Positions 25,096 through 33,623 of a stretch of 64,000 nucleotides of DNA are shown piece by piece. The notes beneath the pieces are model-generated. The model ran no database searches, was not told the origin of the DNA, and saw only the letters and a program-made list of their open reading frames with translations. Made by a program: the position numbers and the translations under genes. Each line of letters opens with the position of its first letter. Position 1 is the first letter of the stretch. This stretch comes from UBA11524 sp963642705. Lineage in GTDB: Bacteria > Bacillota > Clostridia > Christensenellales > Aristaeellaceae. The stretch covers positions 62,001 through 126,000 of the forward strand of contig CAVIHU010000001.1 in the NCBI GenBank assembly GCA_963642705.1, given 5' to 3'.

Positions 25096-26712
25096 ATGAA
25101 AAAGCTGCTTCCTGCGTTACTAAGCCTGATTTTGCTTACAACGGCTGTCGCACTTGCAGAGCCTTCGATGACACATTTGGGTTATACTGCTTATTTGGGC
25201 GACAACAACGAGCTTTATTTGCAGGATCCGGCCGGGACGGTGCGAGTCCTGCGTTATCCGATTGCGGATGTCCTGTCTATTACGGACACGGTCGTCTACT
25301 GCAGAGCGCAGGATGGCAAGCTGCTGAGCATTGCACTTGACGGCTCGCAGTCGTTGATTATGTCGAATGAGCCGACAGATGAACAGATCGCGGATGTCAC
25401 GGCTGTGCCGAATTATACGCTGACGGACGGTGTATTGCGCGATAATGCCGGAAACGTAATTGCAAGCGACGTGCTGGCATACTGTGACCTCGCTGACGAG
25501 CAGTCACTGACGGATGCAGACGTACTGCTCTACCTGACGCAGAACACGACGAACACGCTTGCACTCATGCAGCGCACGGAGAATGTCCAGACGGCGCAGT
25601 CCATTGCTGTGCTGAATGTTCAAACGCCTGTGCTTGGCATGACGGCGAACTCCGAGGCTGTCTGCATCGTCGGCGCAGACCATAGTGTACTGGTTGTCAA
25701 CCGTGTGACCATGCATGGAGTGGTGTATGCGGCGACATCAACGTTGACCGAGCGTGCTGCCGTGGTAGACGGCAAGCTGATCCGCTATGCCCCGGCGGAA
25801 AAGTTCGGCTGGACGGTGGAAGGGGAAAGCTCGGGCGTGCCGATCCTTGAAACGGTGACATCTCAGCCGTCAACGACCGCAACTATTGCGCCCACGCAGA
25901 AGCCTACTGCAACACCCACCGTCAAGCCGACCGCAACCGCCACGCAGAAGCCGACTGCGACTGCTACGGCTGAATCTGAGTACACGCGCCTAACTTACGG
26001 CAGCAAGGGCTCCGCAGTCCGCAAGCTTCAAAACCGCCTGAAGGCGCTGGGATATCCGGTCGGCAAGGTCGATGGCGTTTGGGGCGATGATACGCAACTG
26101 GCTGTAAATCTCTTCCAGTTTGCCATTGGCTACTCCGAGCACAAATATGCATCGCCTGCCATGCAAGAGAAGCTTTACTCCAAGAAAGCGCCTGTCTACG
26201 ACCAGTACAAGCCTCTAAAAGAAGGCGACAAGGGAACGCCAGTCAGGCTGATGCAGAAGCGCCTGTACGATTTGGGATACTTCACATCAACACAGAACAT
26301 TGAGGACAAGGAAGTTGACGGCGTGTACGGCAAGCGCACGACCGAGGCGGTTAAGCTTTTCCAGCAGGTTTGCGGCTATCAGGAAAAGGACATCACTGGC
26401 AAAGCAGATGCAGACACGCTGATTCTGCTTTACAACGAGAATGCGCCGCTGAATCCTGCCATTGTACCCAAACCGGTACCTTCAGCAACGCCGACAGGCG
26501 TGCCTACGGCAACGCCCACGGAGACGCCCACGGCAACTCCGACAGCAACGCCGACGGAAGCACCGACGGAAGCGCCGACAGCAACGCCGACGGAAGCACC
26601 GACGGAAGCGCCGACAGCAACACCGACGGCAACGCCGACAGCTACGCCAACGGAAGCACCGACGGCAACACCGACGCCTACGGAACCGCCGACATCCGGC
26701 ACTGATCTTTGA
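25096..26712 (+). CDS. Secreted protein with two peptidoglycan-binding domains and Thr-Pro-rich tail
   Basis: ATG at 25096, eight bases after AAGGAGG, gives 538 residues; a nearer ATG at 25090 is too close to the ribosome site. A signal peptide (about residues 1-21) is followed by an about 240-residue region with repeating strand patterns (GNNELYLQDPAG, YCRAQDGKLLS) suggestive of a beta-propeller-like fold. Next come a Thr/Pro/Lys linker and two PG_binding_1 units, SKGSAVRKLQNRLKALGY and DKGTPVRLMQKRLYDLGY. The last 75 residues are Thr-Pro-Glu-Ala repeats without an anchor. It probably binds the cell wall; no catalytic domain is recognised. Confidence 0.7.
   Translation: MKKLLPALLSLILLTTAVALAEPSMTHLGYTAYLGDNNELYLQDPAGTVRVLRYPIADVLSITDTVVYCRAQDGKLLSIALDGSQSLIMSNEPTDEQIADVTAVPNYTLTDGVLRDNAGNVIASDVLAYCDLADEQSLTDADVLLYLTQNTTNTLALMQRTENVQTAQSIAVLNVQTPVLGMTANSEAVCIVGADHSVLVVNRVTMHGVVYAATSTLTERAAVVDGKLIRYAPAEKFGWTVEGESSGVPILETVTSQPSTTATIAPTQKPTATPTVKPTATATQKPTATATAESEYTRLTYGSKGSAVRKLQNRLKALGYPVGKVDGVWGDDTQLAVNLFQFAIGYSEHKYASPAMQEKLYSKKAPVYDQYKPLKEGDKGTPVRLMQKRLYDLGYFTSTQNIEDKEVDGVYGKRTTEAVKLFQQVCGYQEKDITGKADADTLILLYNENAPLNPAIVPKPVPSATPTGVPTATPTETPTATPTATPTEAPTEAPTATPTEAPTEAPTATPTATPTATPTEAPTATPTPTEPPTSGTDL
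26500..26697 (+). repeat. Coding low-complexity repeats (TPT/TEAP units)
   Basis: Imperfect 6- to 24-base repeats built from ACGCCGACGGAAGCACC-like units encode the Thr-Pro-Glu-Ala tail of the peptidoglycan-binding protein. Such tracts commonly vary in length between strains. Confidence 0.8.
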
Positions 26713-26934
26713 TTCTTGGCAGCAGGAGTTGCTTCTTGGCGCTCTTGCTGCTCTTGATGTATACATGCATACAAGCTTTCTGACGAGGTTAGAAGAATTC
26801 AACTTGTAGGCTTATCCGGCGAGCTGAGCATGATGATTGAAATGAGCAATATTTTTTTATTCATGGGATGAAAGCATACGGCTGCCTCGTTTTATAGGTG
26901 AAGGCTGCGAAAGCAGCGGAAAGAAGGATGCAAA

Positions 26935-28104
26935 ATGAGGTACATTCGCAAAGGCTTTGTTTTTCTGTTGGTGCTGGTGATGGCGTTGCTGCCAGTGATG
27001 AGCTTGGCGGACAGCCTGCTGCCGGATGAAGTGGCGGATCTGTTCACCGTGAAGTCGTGGGCGCATTACACCATCGCGACGCAGTCGTCGATGCCGGAAG
27101 GCAAGGCGTTTGCTGTCGCGGCGGATTCTAACGACGGCTATGAGGCTGTCCTGCTGGTCATGCGCAACACGCAGAGCAAGACGAACGTGCTCGTCATGGC
27201 GGAGAAAGCGTCCGTCAAGGATAGCTGGAAAATCACCATGCGTAACTGGGCGGCAGTTGATTCCGGCGATGAAGCGGTGCCGAAGATCTATTACACAACG
27301 GAGCACTGCTTCGTGCTTTCATATCCAAACGGCAATACTGCGATGTTCGTGCGAAAAAATAAGCATTGGGAGCTGACGCAGCTGACCTACGGCGATTCGA
27401 CCATTGTGCATGTTGCGAAGACCGGACTGACCTTCGAGGTCGTCGCATCGTCCGGCAAGCTGACGAAAACGACCGTCAGTGGCGTTGTGGAAACGTCCAT
27501 GGCACAGTTCAGCATGAGCCGCTTCCCGAAGACGGTCGCGAAGGCACGTGAAAAGCTCACGAATCCGCCGACCGTGCCGAATGGCGCAGCGCTTGGCGAT
27601 GTCATGGGTGAATATGCGATTCAAACGTCTGAATACGCCTCGCTGCCTGCCGGCAAACAGTACGCCGTCTATTCTGCACCGTCTGAGAATAGCTACCGTG
27701 CTGCGAACGGCAAGGCACTGCTTTCAACGAACGACTGGGTACAGGTGTTTTGCGAGGAGAACGGCTACCTGATGGTGCAATATGCCATCTCCAGCAAGCA
27801 GTACCGCATCGGCTACATTACAGCGGATGCACTGAAGGATAAGTCCAACGTGAATATTCGCAGCAGCTGGGCGAATTATGACGCGACCGTCACCACCATG
27901 ACCGCGATGACCGATGACCCGCTGAATTCCTGCGATACGGTCATGACGCTCAGCCAAGGCACGAGTGTCAAGTATCTCGGGCACCTCGGCAGTGATTGGG
28001 CGTACATCGAAGCTACAACCTCGCAGGGAAAGACCATCCGCGGCTTTGTCCTGATGGAAGAATTGACCGTGTCGCTCCCTGATGATAACGGTTCTAACGG
28101 CTAA
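26935..28104 (+). CDS. Secreted protein of unknown function with SH3-like repeats
   Basis: The 389-residue protein has a signal peptide (about residues 1-23, ending MSLADS). The middle is beta-rich without a recognised family (around DSNDGYEAVLLVMRNTQ). From about residue 225 on there are two candidate bacterial SH3 modules: YAVYSAPSENSYRAANGKA up to RIGYITADAL, and ATVTTMTAMTDDPLNSCDT up to GFVLMEEL. It therefore probably binds wall peptides or glycans. AAGAAGGATG precedes the ATG. It is likely co-expressed with, or a companion of, the preceding wall-binding protein, and a strong terminator follows. Confidence 0.65.
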   Translation: MRYIRKGFVFLLVLVMALLPVMSLADSLLPDEVADLFTVKSWAHYTIATQSSMPEGKAFAVAADSNDGYEAVLLVMRNTQSKTNVLVMAEKASVKDSWKITMRNWAAVDSGDEAVPKIYYTTEHCFVLSYPNGNTAMFVRKNKHWELTQLTYGDSTIVHVAKTGLTFEVVASSGKLTKTTVSGVVETSMAQFSMSRFPKTVAKAREKLTNPPTVPNGAALGDVMGEYAIQTSEYASLPAGKQYAVYSAPSENSYRAANGKALLSTNDWVQVFCEENGYLMVQYAISSKQYRIGYITADALKDKSNVNIRSSWANYDATVTTMTAMTDDPLNSCDTVMTLSQGTSVKYLGHLGSDWAYIEATTSQGKTIRGFVLMEELTVSLPDDNGSNG

Positions 28105-28114
28105 AAAAGAAAAG

Positions 28115-28155
28115 AAGACGCGCAATCCGGATTTCTCTGGACTGCGCGTCTTTTT
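28115..28155 (+). terminator. Intrinsic terminator after the SH3-like protein gene
   Basis: The stem AAGACGCGCA/TGCGCGTCTT extends past one mismatch with TCC/GGA, and five T residues follow (28151-28155). Runs of A upstream also allow weak action on the other strand. Confidence 0.85.
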
Positions 28156-28162
28156 GACTGCT

Positions 28163-28387
28163 AAGGCAACACCGCACAATTCGGCGGTGTTGCTGAATGT
28201 GCCTTTTGTGCCATTTGAGTCAGCGAAAAAAACAATATTTCGCCGATCTGTATTTGGCAGACCTGGAAATCCTTTAGGGTTTCCAGACAGCATATAGCAG
28301 AAAACTTGATTTTTATCCAGTAAACCTTCGATTTCTGCAATTGCATCTGGTATAAAATACACCTCATTTGTGCGGTGTTGACCAGAT
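28163..28387. repeat. Cluster of palindromes, possible MITE-like element
   Basis: Four stem-loops fill this AT-rich stretch between convergent genes. GCAACACCGC/GCGGTGTTGC lies at about 28167-28192, CTGGAAA/TTTCCAG at 28263-28286, GCAGAAA/TTTCTGC at 28297-28338 and ATCTGGT/ACCAGAT at 28345-28387. The outer copies of CAACACCGCACAA, at the left end and inverted at about 28368-28380, make a 13-base terminal inverted repeat. No convincing target duplication or coding frame is seen. Confidence 0.45.
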
Positions 28388-28870
28388 TCATTGCACGGTC
28401 GTGCGGATGGTGAATGGAATGCCCCACATATAATAGGTGATGTTCACCTCACGGACGGGATGCATGGACTTTTCCGTCAGCAGGGTTGCGGTGATATCGC
28501 CGATGCTGTGTGGAGAGAGGATAAGCACGTGGTCACTGCCAGTCTGCAGGATATCGCCGCTCATGGGCGTAATTTGCACTTCAAGCATTTCAGCGGGGAG
28601 TGCTGTGTTGTTCTCCAGCCGGAATGTGTAGGTGTAGAGCACGTAGTCGTCAGCGGAGGACAGTTCCTGCGCAGTTACGAATGCTGTGCCGACCACTGCA
28701 CCTGCACGCACCTGTGCCGCCAGCTCGGTGAACAGCTCGGCATTGTTCGAGGCTTCGATGGCAGTGACGCCTTGTGCGATGACAGTCACGTTGGATGTCA
28801 TGTACATGGCGCCGACGCCGATGAAGGTCAGCAACAGCAGAATAATGCAGATTATGGCGAATTTCTTCAT
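28388..28870 (-). CDS. Membrane-anchored protein of unknown function, third gene of ZorAB-like operon
   Basis: The 160-residue protein has a Lys-rich start and one membrane helix (about residues 4-24), followed by an extracytoplasmic domain of some 135 residues. That domain is mixed alpha/beta with a Thr/Ile-rich end (ITYYMWGIPFTIRTTVQ). No lipobox Cys is present and no family is recognised. It starts three bases after the stop of the ZorB/MotB-like gene, so it is co-translated with the motor proteins. It may be a partner of the OmpA domain on the outside of the membrane, which is inference from operon position. Confidence 0.65.
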   Translation of the reverse strand: MKKFAIICIILLLLTFIGVGAMYMTSNVTVIAQGVTAIEASNNAELFTELAAQVRAGAVVGTAFVTAQELSSADDYVLYTYTFRLENNTALPAEMLEVQITPMSGDILQTGSDHVLILSPHSIGDITATLLTEKSMHPVREVNITYYMWGIPFTIRTTVQ

Positions 28871-28873
28871 GCG

Positions 28874-29917
28874 TTACTCCTGTTCAGTTTGTTGAAGAAG
28901 GCGGTTCATTTCTTCAATCATTTCGGAATCCTTCAGGCTGAAGTGAAATTCTACACGGCGCGAGGCATCAGCGTCCTCGTTTCCGTTTTCATCGTACACG
29001 AGCACCGATTCGCCGCGACCGGTGACGGTCAGCAGACCGCCCTTGAGCAGCTCGAGCTGCTTGCTTGTCAGCGACGGTATTTGCAGGATATACTCGGCGA
29101 CGGCGAGCGCACGGTTCTGGCTTAGCTTCAGGTTGTTGAAATACTCACCGGTGGAGTCCGTATGCCCCTCAATGATGATTTCACCGAGGTAGTCGCTGTA
29201 TTCATCCTGAAGCAGCACGTTCAGGTAAATCGGCACGAAGGTGCTCAGCAGCGCCTTGCCCTCAGGGCGGATTTCATAGCTGCCGGTATCGAACAGCACG
29301 GAGCTGTCCAGGACGATGTCCCCCGTCTTGCTGTCGACATTTGCGCGGAGATTGGCGCTGGTCAGCGCAGACGACAGAGCACTGATGATTTTCGGACGAA
29401 TGCCGATGACGGCTTCAATCTTTTCCGCCTGAGCGGAGATGGCTGCCTGCTGGTTTTCGAGCACCTCGTTTGCAGCCTGCAACGCGATTTCCTTGCTGCT
29501 CAGGTCGCTCTGCAAGATAATCAGTTTTGCCTCGCGGTCTGCAAGGTCGGTCTGCGCCTGCTCCAGCTCTGCCTGCTTGTCGGACAGGACGATGTATGCG
29601 CTTTCCAGCTCGGCTGCCTGCTCATCGAGCTGCACTTGAATGATGGCAATCTCGCTTGCCTGTTTGTCCAGTGTGACCTGCTGCGAGGCAAGCTGCAGCG
29701 TTTGTTCATCGAGCGTGACCTGCTGAGCGCTGACGATTTGCTGCTTCGCATCCAGCTCAGCCGTTTTCGTTTCCAACATGTTGAAATACCGGTATAGGCT
29801 GACGCTGAGAATCAGCACGAACACAAGCAGAAGTGCCGCCATCATGTCGGAGTAGCTAATCCAGCTTGCACCGCTGTTGCTGGTGCGGGCAGCACGCCGG
29901 TTACGGATGCGTGCCAT
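28874..29917 (-). CDS. ZorB/MotB-like OmpA-domain protein with coiled coil
   Basis: ATG at 29917 (ribosome site AAGGAGGGG) gives 347 residues. After a basic N-terminus, one membrane helix (about 22-44) begins with Ser-Asp-Met-Met. Asp24 matches the conserved proton-carrying Asp of MotB/ZorB/ExbD proteins. Residues about 45-175 form a regular Gln/Leu/Glu-rich coiled coil with repeats such as VTLDEQ and VTLDKQ. Residues about 195-330 are an OmpA-type peptidoglycan-binding domain, with EGHTDSTG (Asp254), LSQNRALAV (Arg269) and a late DASRRVEF. Together with the upstream channel it should form a wall-anchored ion-driven stator unit. A flagellar role is unlikely because no flagellar genes are present. 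Confidence 0.8.
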   Translation of the reverse strand: MARIRNRRAARTSNSGASWISYSDMMAALLLVFVLILSVSLYRYFNMLETKTAELDAKQQIVSAQQVTLDEQTLQLASQQVTLDKQASEIAIIQVQLDEQAAELESAYIVLSDKQAELEQAQTDLADREAKLIILQSDLSSKEIALQAANEVLENQQAAISAQAEKIEAVIGIRPKIISALSSALTSANLRANVDSKTGDIVLDSSVLFDTGSYEIRPEGKALLSTFVPIYLNVLLQDEYSDYLGEIIIEGHTDSTGEYFNNLKLSQNRALAVAEYILQIPSLTSKQLELLKGGLLTVTGRGESVLVYDENGNEDADASRRVEFHFSLKDSEMIEEMNRLLQQTEQE

Positions 29918-29919
29918 GG

Positions 29920-31404
29920 TCACCCCTCCTTCTGACGGAGAGCGGCAGTCGCCTGATTGATGGAGTCGGTCAAGGCGGTCAGCAGACGCTGGGTTTCGCA
30001 AGCTTGACGCGTCGTGTCCGCACTTTCGGCACCGCTGAGCTTGTCGGTCGTCTCAGACATCATGGTCATCAGCGAATGCATACTGGCATCAAACATACCC
30101 AGAGACTGGCTCAGACCGCTGACGACATTCTGCGTGAAGCTCTGGCAGCCGGAGGAAAGCTCAGCAGCTGACTGCTTCATCGCGTCGGAAACGCCCTGGC
30201 TGTGGCTGGTGAAGCGCTCGGATGTGCGGATGAGCTGCTCCTGCTCCGACTGAATGCGGCTGAGCGCGGACAACTGCTGGTTACTGACCTTACTGAGTTT
30301 TTCCATCAGCTCGGCGGCGCTGCGCTCAAAGCTCTCATCGCGGCTTCTGGCGGCGCTCAGTTCCTTGATGTACTGCTCGAAGTGACTCATGACATCGTTC
30401 GTCACTTCGTGAAGCTGGACGATATTCGTGTCTATGGCTTCGGCTGCCTTCAGCGAGCGCTCGACCTGCTCTATGCTGGCCTGCTGCTGCTGATTGATTT
30501 CCGTCATTGTCCTGCCGAGCGTTAGCAGGTGGTCGGACAGCGTCGCGTTCATCTGCTGGACGAAGCTGTTGACGATGCGCCCGACGCCATCGACCTGCGC
30601 ACGCGTTGATGCAAGCAGGAAGTTGTCCAAAGACTGCGAAACAGGTTGCATGGCGTTGCGGACAGACATCTCCATTGCGCCGGCGAGTTGACCGGGCAGG
30701 GTGTCCGTCAACGTCGACAGCATATGGTTGGAATCCTGATTTTGGCAGATGAGCTGCACATCATTGTCCAGCGGACGCGACATGGCCAGCGTTGTGAAGT
30801 TCGATACAAAATCATCGATGGCACGGTAGCTCGAGCCCTGCAGGATGCGGTTAATGATGCTGAACGAAATGGAGCAGGTAACGCCGGCGACGGACGTGCC
30901 AAAGGCGAACTGCATGCCGGTCAGCAGCGTCGGGATGCTGTCGATAATTTTGTCGGCATTGGTGAGGTCAAGTCCGCCCAGACCGTCCATCATACCCATG
31001 AACGTACCCAGAATGCCCAGCGACGTCAGCAGACCGGGAATCAGGTCGGCAAGCTGCGCGTTGCCGGGACCGTGCGTCACGGTGTCATCGTTGATGTAGT
31101 CCTCGACGTTACATGGCAGACCGCGACGGTCGAGCTGTTCGGCATTCTGCAGAAAGCGGAGCCAGCAGTTCTTGAGGTGGTTGCCCATGAAGCGCTTCTC
31201 CTGCCAGACGGGCGTGCCCTGGCGCGATCCTGCGTCATGCTGGAGCATGGAAATAGCACGGCGGAGCGCATGTGTGGTGGACAGCAGGGGAATGAGACAT
31301 TTGAACACGCCAATCAGCGTAACTCCGGCAATGGCGATATAAACGAGTGCATCGGTCAGGCTTGACACCTGACTGGAAACCCATTGCACCAATGCATCAA
31401 ACAT
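29920..31404 (-). CDS. ZorA/MotA/ExbB-like proton channel with long helical tail
   Basis: The 494-residue protein has membrane segments at about 17-41, 121-143 and 157-187. The second contains LIPGLLTSLGILGTFMGMMDGL, the hallmark of the ZorA/MotA/TolQ channel family, and the third FAFGTSVAGVTCSISF. From about residue 190 to the end lies a long, largely helical tail rich in Gln, Ser and Glu, reminiscent of the intracellular tail of ZorA. Ribosome site AGGAGGG. Its stop is two bases from the ZorB-like start. Zorya effectors (ZorC/D, E or F/G) are not present nearby, so defence is possible but unproven. Confidence 0.8.
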   Translation of the reverse strand: MFDALVQWVSSQVSSLTDALVYIAIAGVTLIGVFKCLIPLLSTTHALRRAISMLQHDAGSRQGTPVWQEKRFMGNHLKNCWLRFLQNAEQLDRRGLPCNVEDYINDDTVTHGPGNAQLADLIPGLLTSLGILGTFMGMMDGLGGLDLTNADKIIDSIPTLLTGMQFAFGTSVAGVTCSISFSIINRILQGSSYRAIDDFVSNFTTLAMSRPLDNDVQLICQNQDSNHMLSTLTDTLPGQLAGAMEMSVRNAMQPVSQSLDNFLLASTRAQVDGVGRIVNSFVQQMNATLSDHLLTLGRTMTEINQQQQASIEQVERSLKAAEAIDTNIVQLHEVTNDVMSHFEQYIKELSAARSRDESFERSAAELMEKLSKVSNQQLSALSRIQSEQEQLIRTSERFTSHSQGVSDAMKQSAAELSSGCQSFTQNVVSGLSQSLGMFDASMHSLMTMMSETTDKLSGAESADTTRQACETQRLLTALTDSINQATAALRQKEG

Positions 31405-31483
31405 GGTTCAGCCCTCCTGTAGGCATTATCGAGATTATTCTATCACGTCTGACGGATGCTTGTAAACAGACGGATTGTAAATC

Positions 31484-32542
31484 TTATTTTACCCCGTCGG
31501 CGAGCACGGCACTTGCCTGCACGGTATGGAAGGCGGCGGCACGACCGAGGCGATTCATGACAGCCAGTCCGACCCCTTCCGGCGGTACGACTTCGCTGAA
31601 AATGACATCCATGTGCTCGTCATCGAGTCGGCGAAGCGTATCAAACAGGCGCTGCGCAACCTCGGAGGCGCTTCCGCGGTGTCCGATGTTATGCGGATGG
31701 CAGTTCTTGAGCGTTTCCATGTGCTCTGTGAAGCACATGACGCAAGAACGGTGTCCCTGCGCTTCGGCAGCGGCAGTCAGTAGCTGAAGAGCCTTGACTA
31801 CGTCCCGCTCTGTACCCTCCACCAGCGTGACCTGCCCGTCAGGGGAGTAGTGGCGGTAGCGCATGCCGGGAGACAGCGCCTTTTCGCCCTTCTGTAGCGG
31901 ACGAAGCACGCTTCCGGCGACATCGACATGGTCAAGCACCTGCTCAAGCATGTCCTTTGTGACTCCACCCGGACGGAGGATACAGGGGGTGCCGCTCGTC
32001 ACGTCCAGCACGGTCGACTCCACGCCGACAGAGCAGCTGCCACCGTCCAGAATCAGCGGAATACGACCGTCCATGTCCTTGAGGACGTGTTGCGCGGTTG
32101 TCGGGCTGGGCTTGCCGGAGCGGTTCGCACTGGGTGCGGCAATGGGCAGCATACAGGTTCGCAAAAGCGCCTGTGCGACAGGATGCGACGGCATGCGGAC
32201 AGCGACTGTGTCCAGCCCTGCGGCTACGGCATCCGGAATCGCCTTCTTGCGCGGCAAGACGAGCGTTAGCGGTCCCGGCCAGAATGCATCCATCAGCTTT
32301 TCTGCCAGCGGAGAAACCTCACACAGCGGCGTAAGCTGTGAACGCTCGCAGACGTGGACAATCAGCGGATTGTCCGCCGGACGCCCCTTTGCAGCAAAAA
32401 TATGGAGTACGGCTTCGGCGTTGAGCGCGTTGGCGCCGAGACCATAGACCGTTTCCGTGGGAAATGCAACGAGCTGACCGTCATGCAAAAGACATGATGC
32501 CAACGCAAGAGATTCGTCGGTGGGAGCAAGAACCTGTGTCAT
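31484..32542 (-). CDS. tsaC: L-threonylcarbamoyladenylate synthase (Sua5 type)
   Basis: The 352-residue enzyme makes threonylcarbamoyl-AMP from Thr, bicarbonate and ATP for the tRNA t6A37 modification. The YrdC core shows VAFPTETVYGLGANA, KGRPADNPLIVHV and the SANRSGKPSPTT loop. A C-terminal Sua5 domain (from about residue 220) makes it the long form. ATG at 32542 is chosen for its AGAAGG ribosome site and because homology starts there; the open frame extends 33 codons upstream into prfA. It is the last gene of the DUF1385-prmC-prfA-tsaC run. Confidence 0.93.
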   Translation of the reverse strand: MTQVLAPTDESLALASCLLHDGQLVAFPTETVYGLGANALNAEAVLHIFAAKGRPADNPLIVHVCERSQLTPLCEVSPLAEKLMDAFWPGPLTLVLPRKKAIPDAVAAGLDTVAVRMPSHPVAQALLRTCMLPIAAPSANRSGKPSPTTAQHVLKDMDGRIPLILDGGSCSVGVESTVLDVTSGTPCILRPGGVTKDMLEQVLDHVDVAGSVLRPLQKGEKALSPGMRYRHYSPDGQVTLVEGTERDVVKALQLLTAAAEAQGHRSCVMCFTEHMETLKNCHPHNIGHRGSASEVAQRLFDTLRRLDDEHMDVIFSEVVPPEGVGLAVMNRLGRAAAFHTVQASAVLADGVK

Positions 32543-32558
32543 GATGATGCCTTCTTTG

Positions 32559-33623
32559 TCAATAATTGCCAAGCGCGCTGAGCTGTTCGGTGATTTCCTC
32601 AGCATGGAGCGCATCGATAATTTCATCGAGGTCGCCGTCAAGAATCTCCTGAATGCGGTAGAGCGTCAGCCCAATGCGGTGATCGGTGACGCGTCCTTCA
32701 CGGAAGTTGTAGGTGCGGATGCGCTCGCTGCGGTCGCCTGTGCCAACCTGTATGCGGCGGTTCTCGGCGTATGCGGCATCCTTCTCGGAACGAAGCTTCT
32801 CCAGCAAACGGCTACGGAGCACCTGCATGGCGGTGTCACGGTTCTTGAGCTGGCTCTTCTGATCCTGGCATGTAACAACGAGTCCAGTCGGCAGGTGTGT
32901 GATGCGCACAGCACTATCTGTCGTGTTGACGCACTGTCCGCCGTGACCGGTGGAGCGATAAACATCGATGCGCAGGTCGCGCGGATCGATTTGCAGGGCG
33001 ATTTCCTCCGCTTCCGGCAGAACGGCGACTGTGCATGTAGAGGACTGAATTTTCCCGTTCGACTCGGTGATTGGAACGCGCTGAACGCGGTGAACGCCGC
33101 TTTCATACTTCATGCGGGCAAACACGCCGTTGCCGGTGATGCTGAACACTGCCTCCTTGATGCCGCCAAGTTCAGTTTCCGTGGTGGAGACAGGCTCAAC
33201 ACAGAAGTGATGACGCTCGGCGTAGCGGATGTACATGCGCATGAGCTCCGAAGCGAACAGGCAGGATTCCTCGCCGCCGGCTCCGCCGCGAATCTCCATG
33301 ATAATGCTTCGCTCGTCATCAGGGTCGCGCGGAAGCATCAGCATGCGCAGAAGCTGTTCCTGGTCAGCAATCTGCTTGTCAAGCGTATGAAGCTCTTCCT
33401 GAGCCATTGCACGCAGCTCAGGCTCATCAAGCATCTCCGTCGCTTGACGGTGATGCTCCTGCAGCGCCTGGTATTGCCGCCATGCATCGACCTGCTCCTG
33501 CAGGGAGGTCTGCTCCTTCAAATAGGCCTGATAGCGAGGCAAATCGGCGATAATGTCCGGCTGCACAATGGCTTCACTGAGCTCTTCATAACGGCTGACG
33601 AGCATAGGATACTTTTCAAACAT
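32559..33623 (-). CDS. prfA: Peptide chain release factor 1
   Basis: The 354-residue factor terminates translation at UAA and UAG. The Pro-Ile-Thr tripeptide in HRVQRVPITES corresponds to the PxT stop-codon-reading motif of RF1. The GGQ motif that triggers hydrolysis is in RSTGHGGQCVN. ATG at 33623 follows TGAGG by eight bases; a TTG five codons upstream is less likely. The start overlaps the end of prmC, whose product methylates the GGQ glutamine, so the pair is functionally matched. Confidence 0.95.
   Translation of the reverse strand: MFEKYPMLVSRYEELSEAIVQPDIIADLPRYQAYLKEQTSLQEQVDAWRQYQALQEHHRQATEMLDEPELRAMAQEELHTLDKQIADQEQLLRMLMLPRDPDDERSIIMEIRGGAGGEESCLFASELMRMYIRYAERHHFCVEPVSTTETELGGIKEAVFSITGNGVFARMKYESGVHRVQRVPITESNGKIQSSTCTVAVLPEAEEIALQIDPRDLRIDVYRSTGHGGQCVNTTDSAVRITHLPTGLVVTCQDQKSQLKNRDTAMQVLRSRLLEKLRSEKDAAYAENRRIQVGTGDRSERIRTYNFREGRVTDHRIGLTLYRIQEILDGDLDEIIDALHAEEITEQLSALGNY

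Noticed and set aside
26462..26809. Alternative frames across the Thr-Pro repeat, including an Arg-rich and a Gly/Val-rich version
   Set aside because: These are frame-shifted readings of a low-complexity coding repeat. A hydrophobic stretch after the repeat in another frame made me consider a frameshifted membrane anchor, but no basic tail or sorting signal supports it.
28388..31404. Complete Zorya defence system
   Set aside because: No helicase, nuclease or other known Zorya effector gene flanks the ZorAB-like pair, so it is reported only as a related orphan module.
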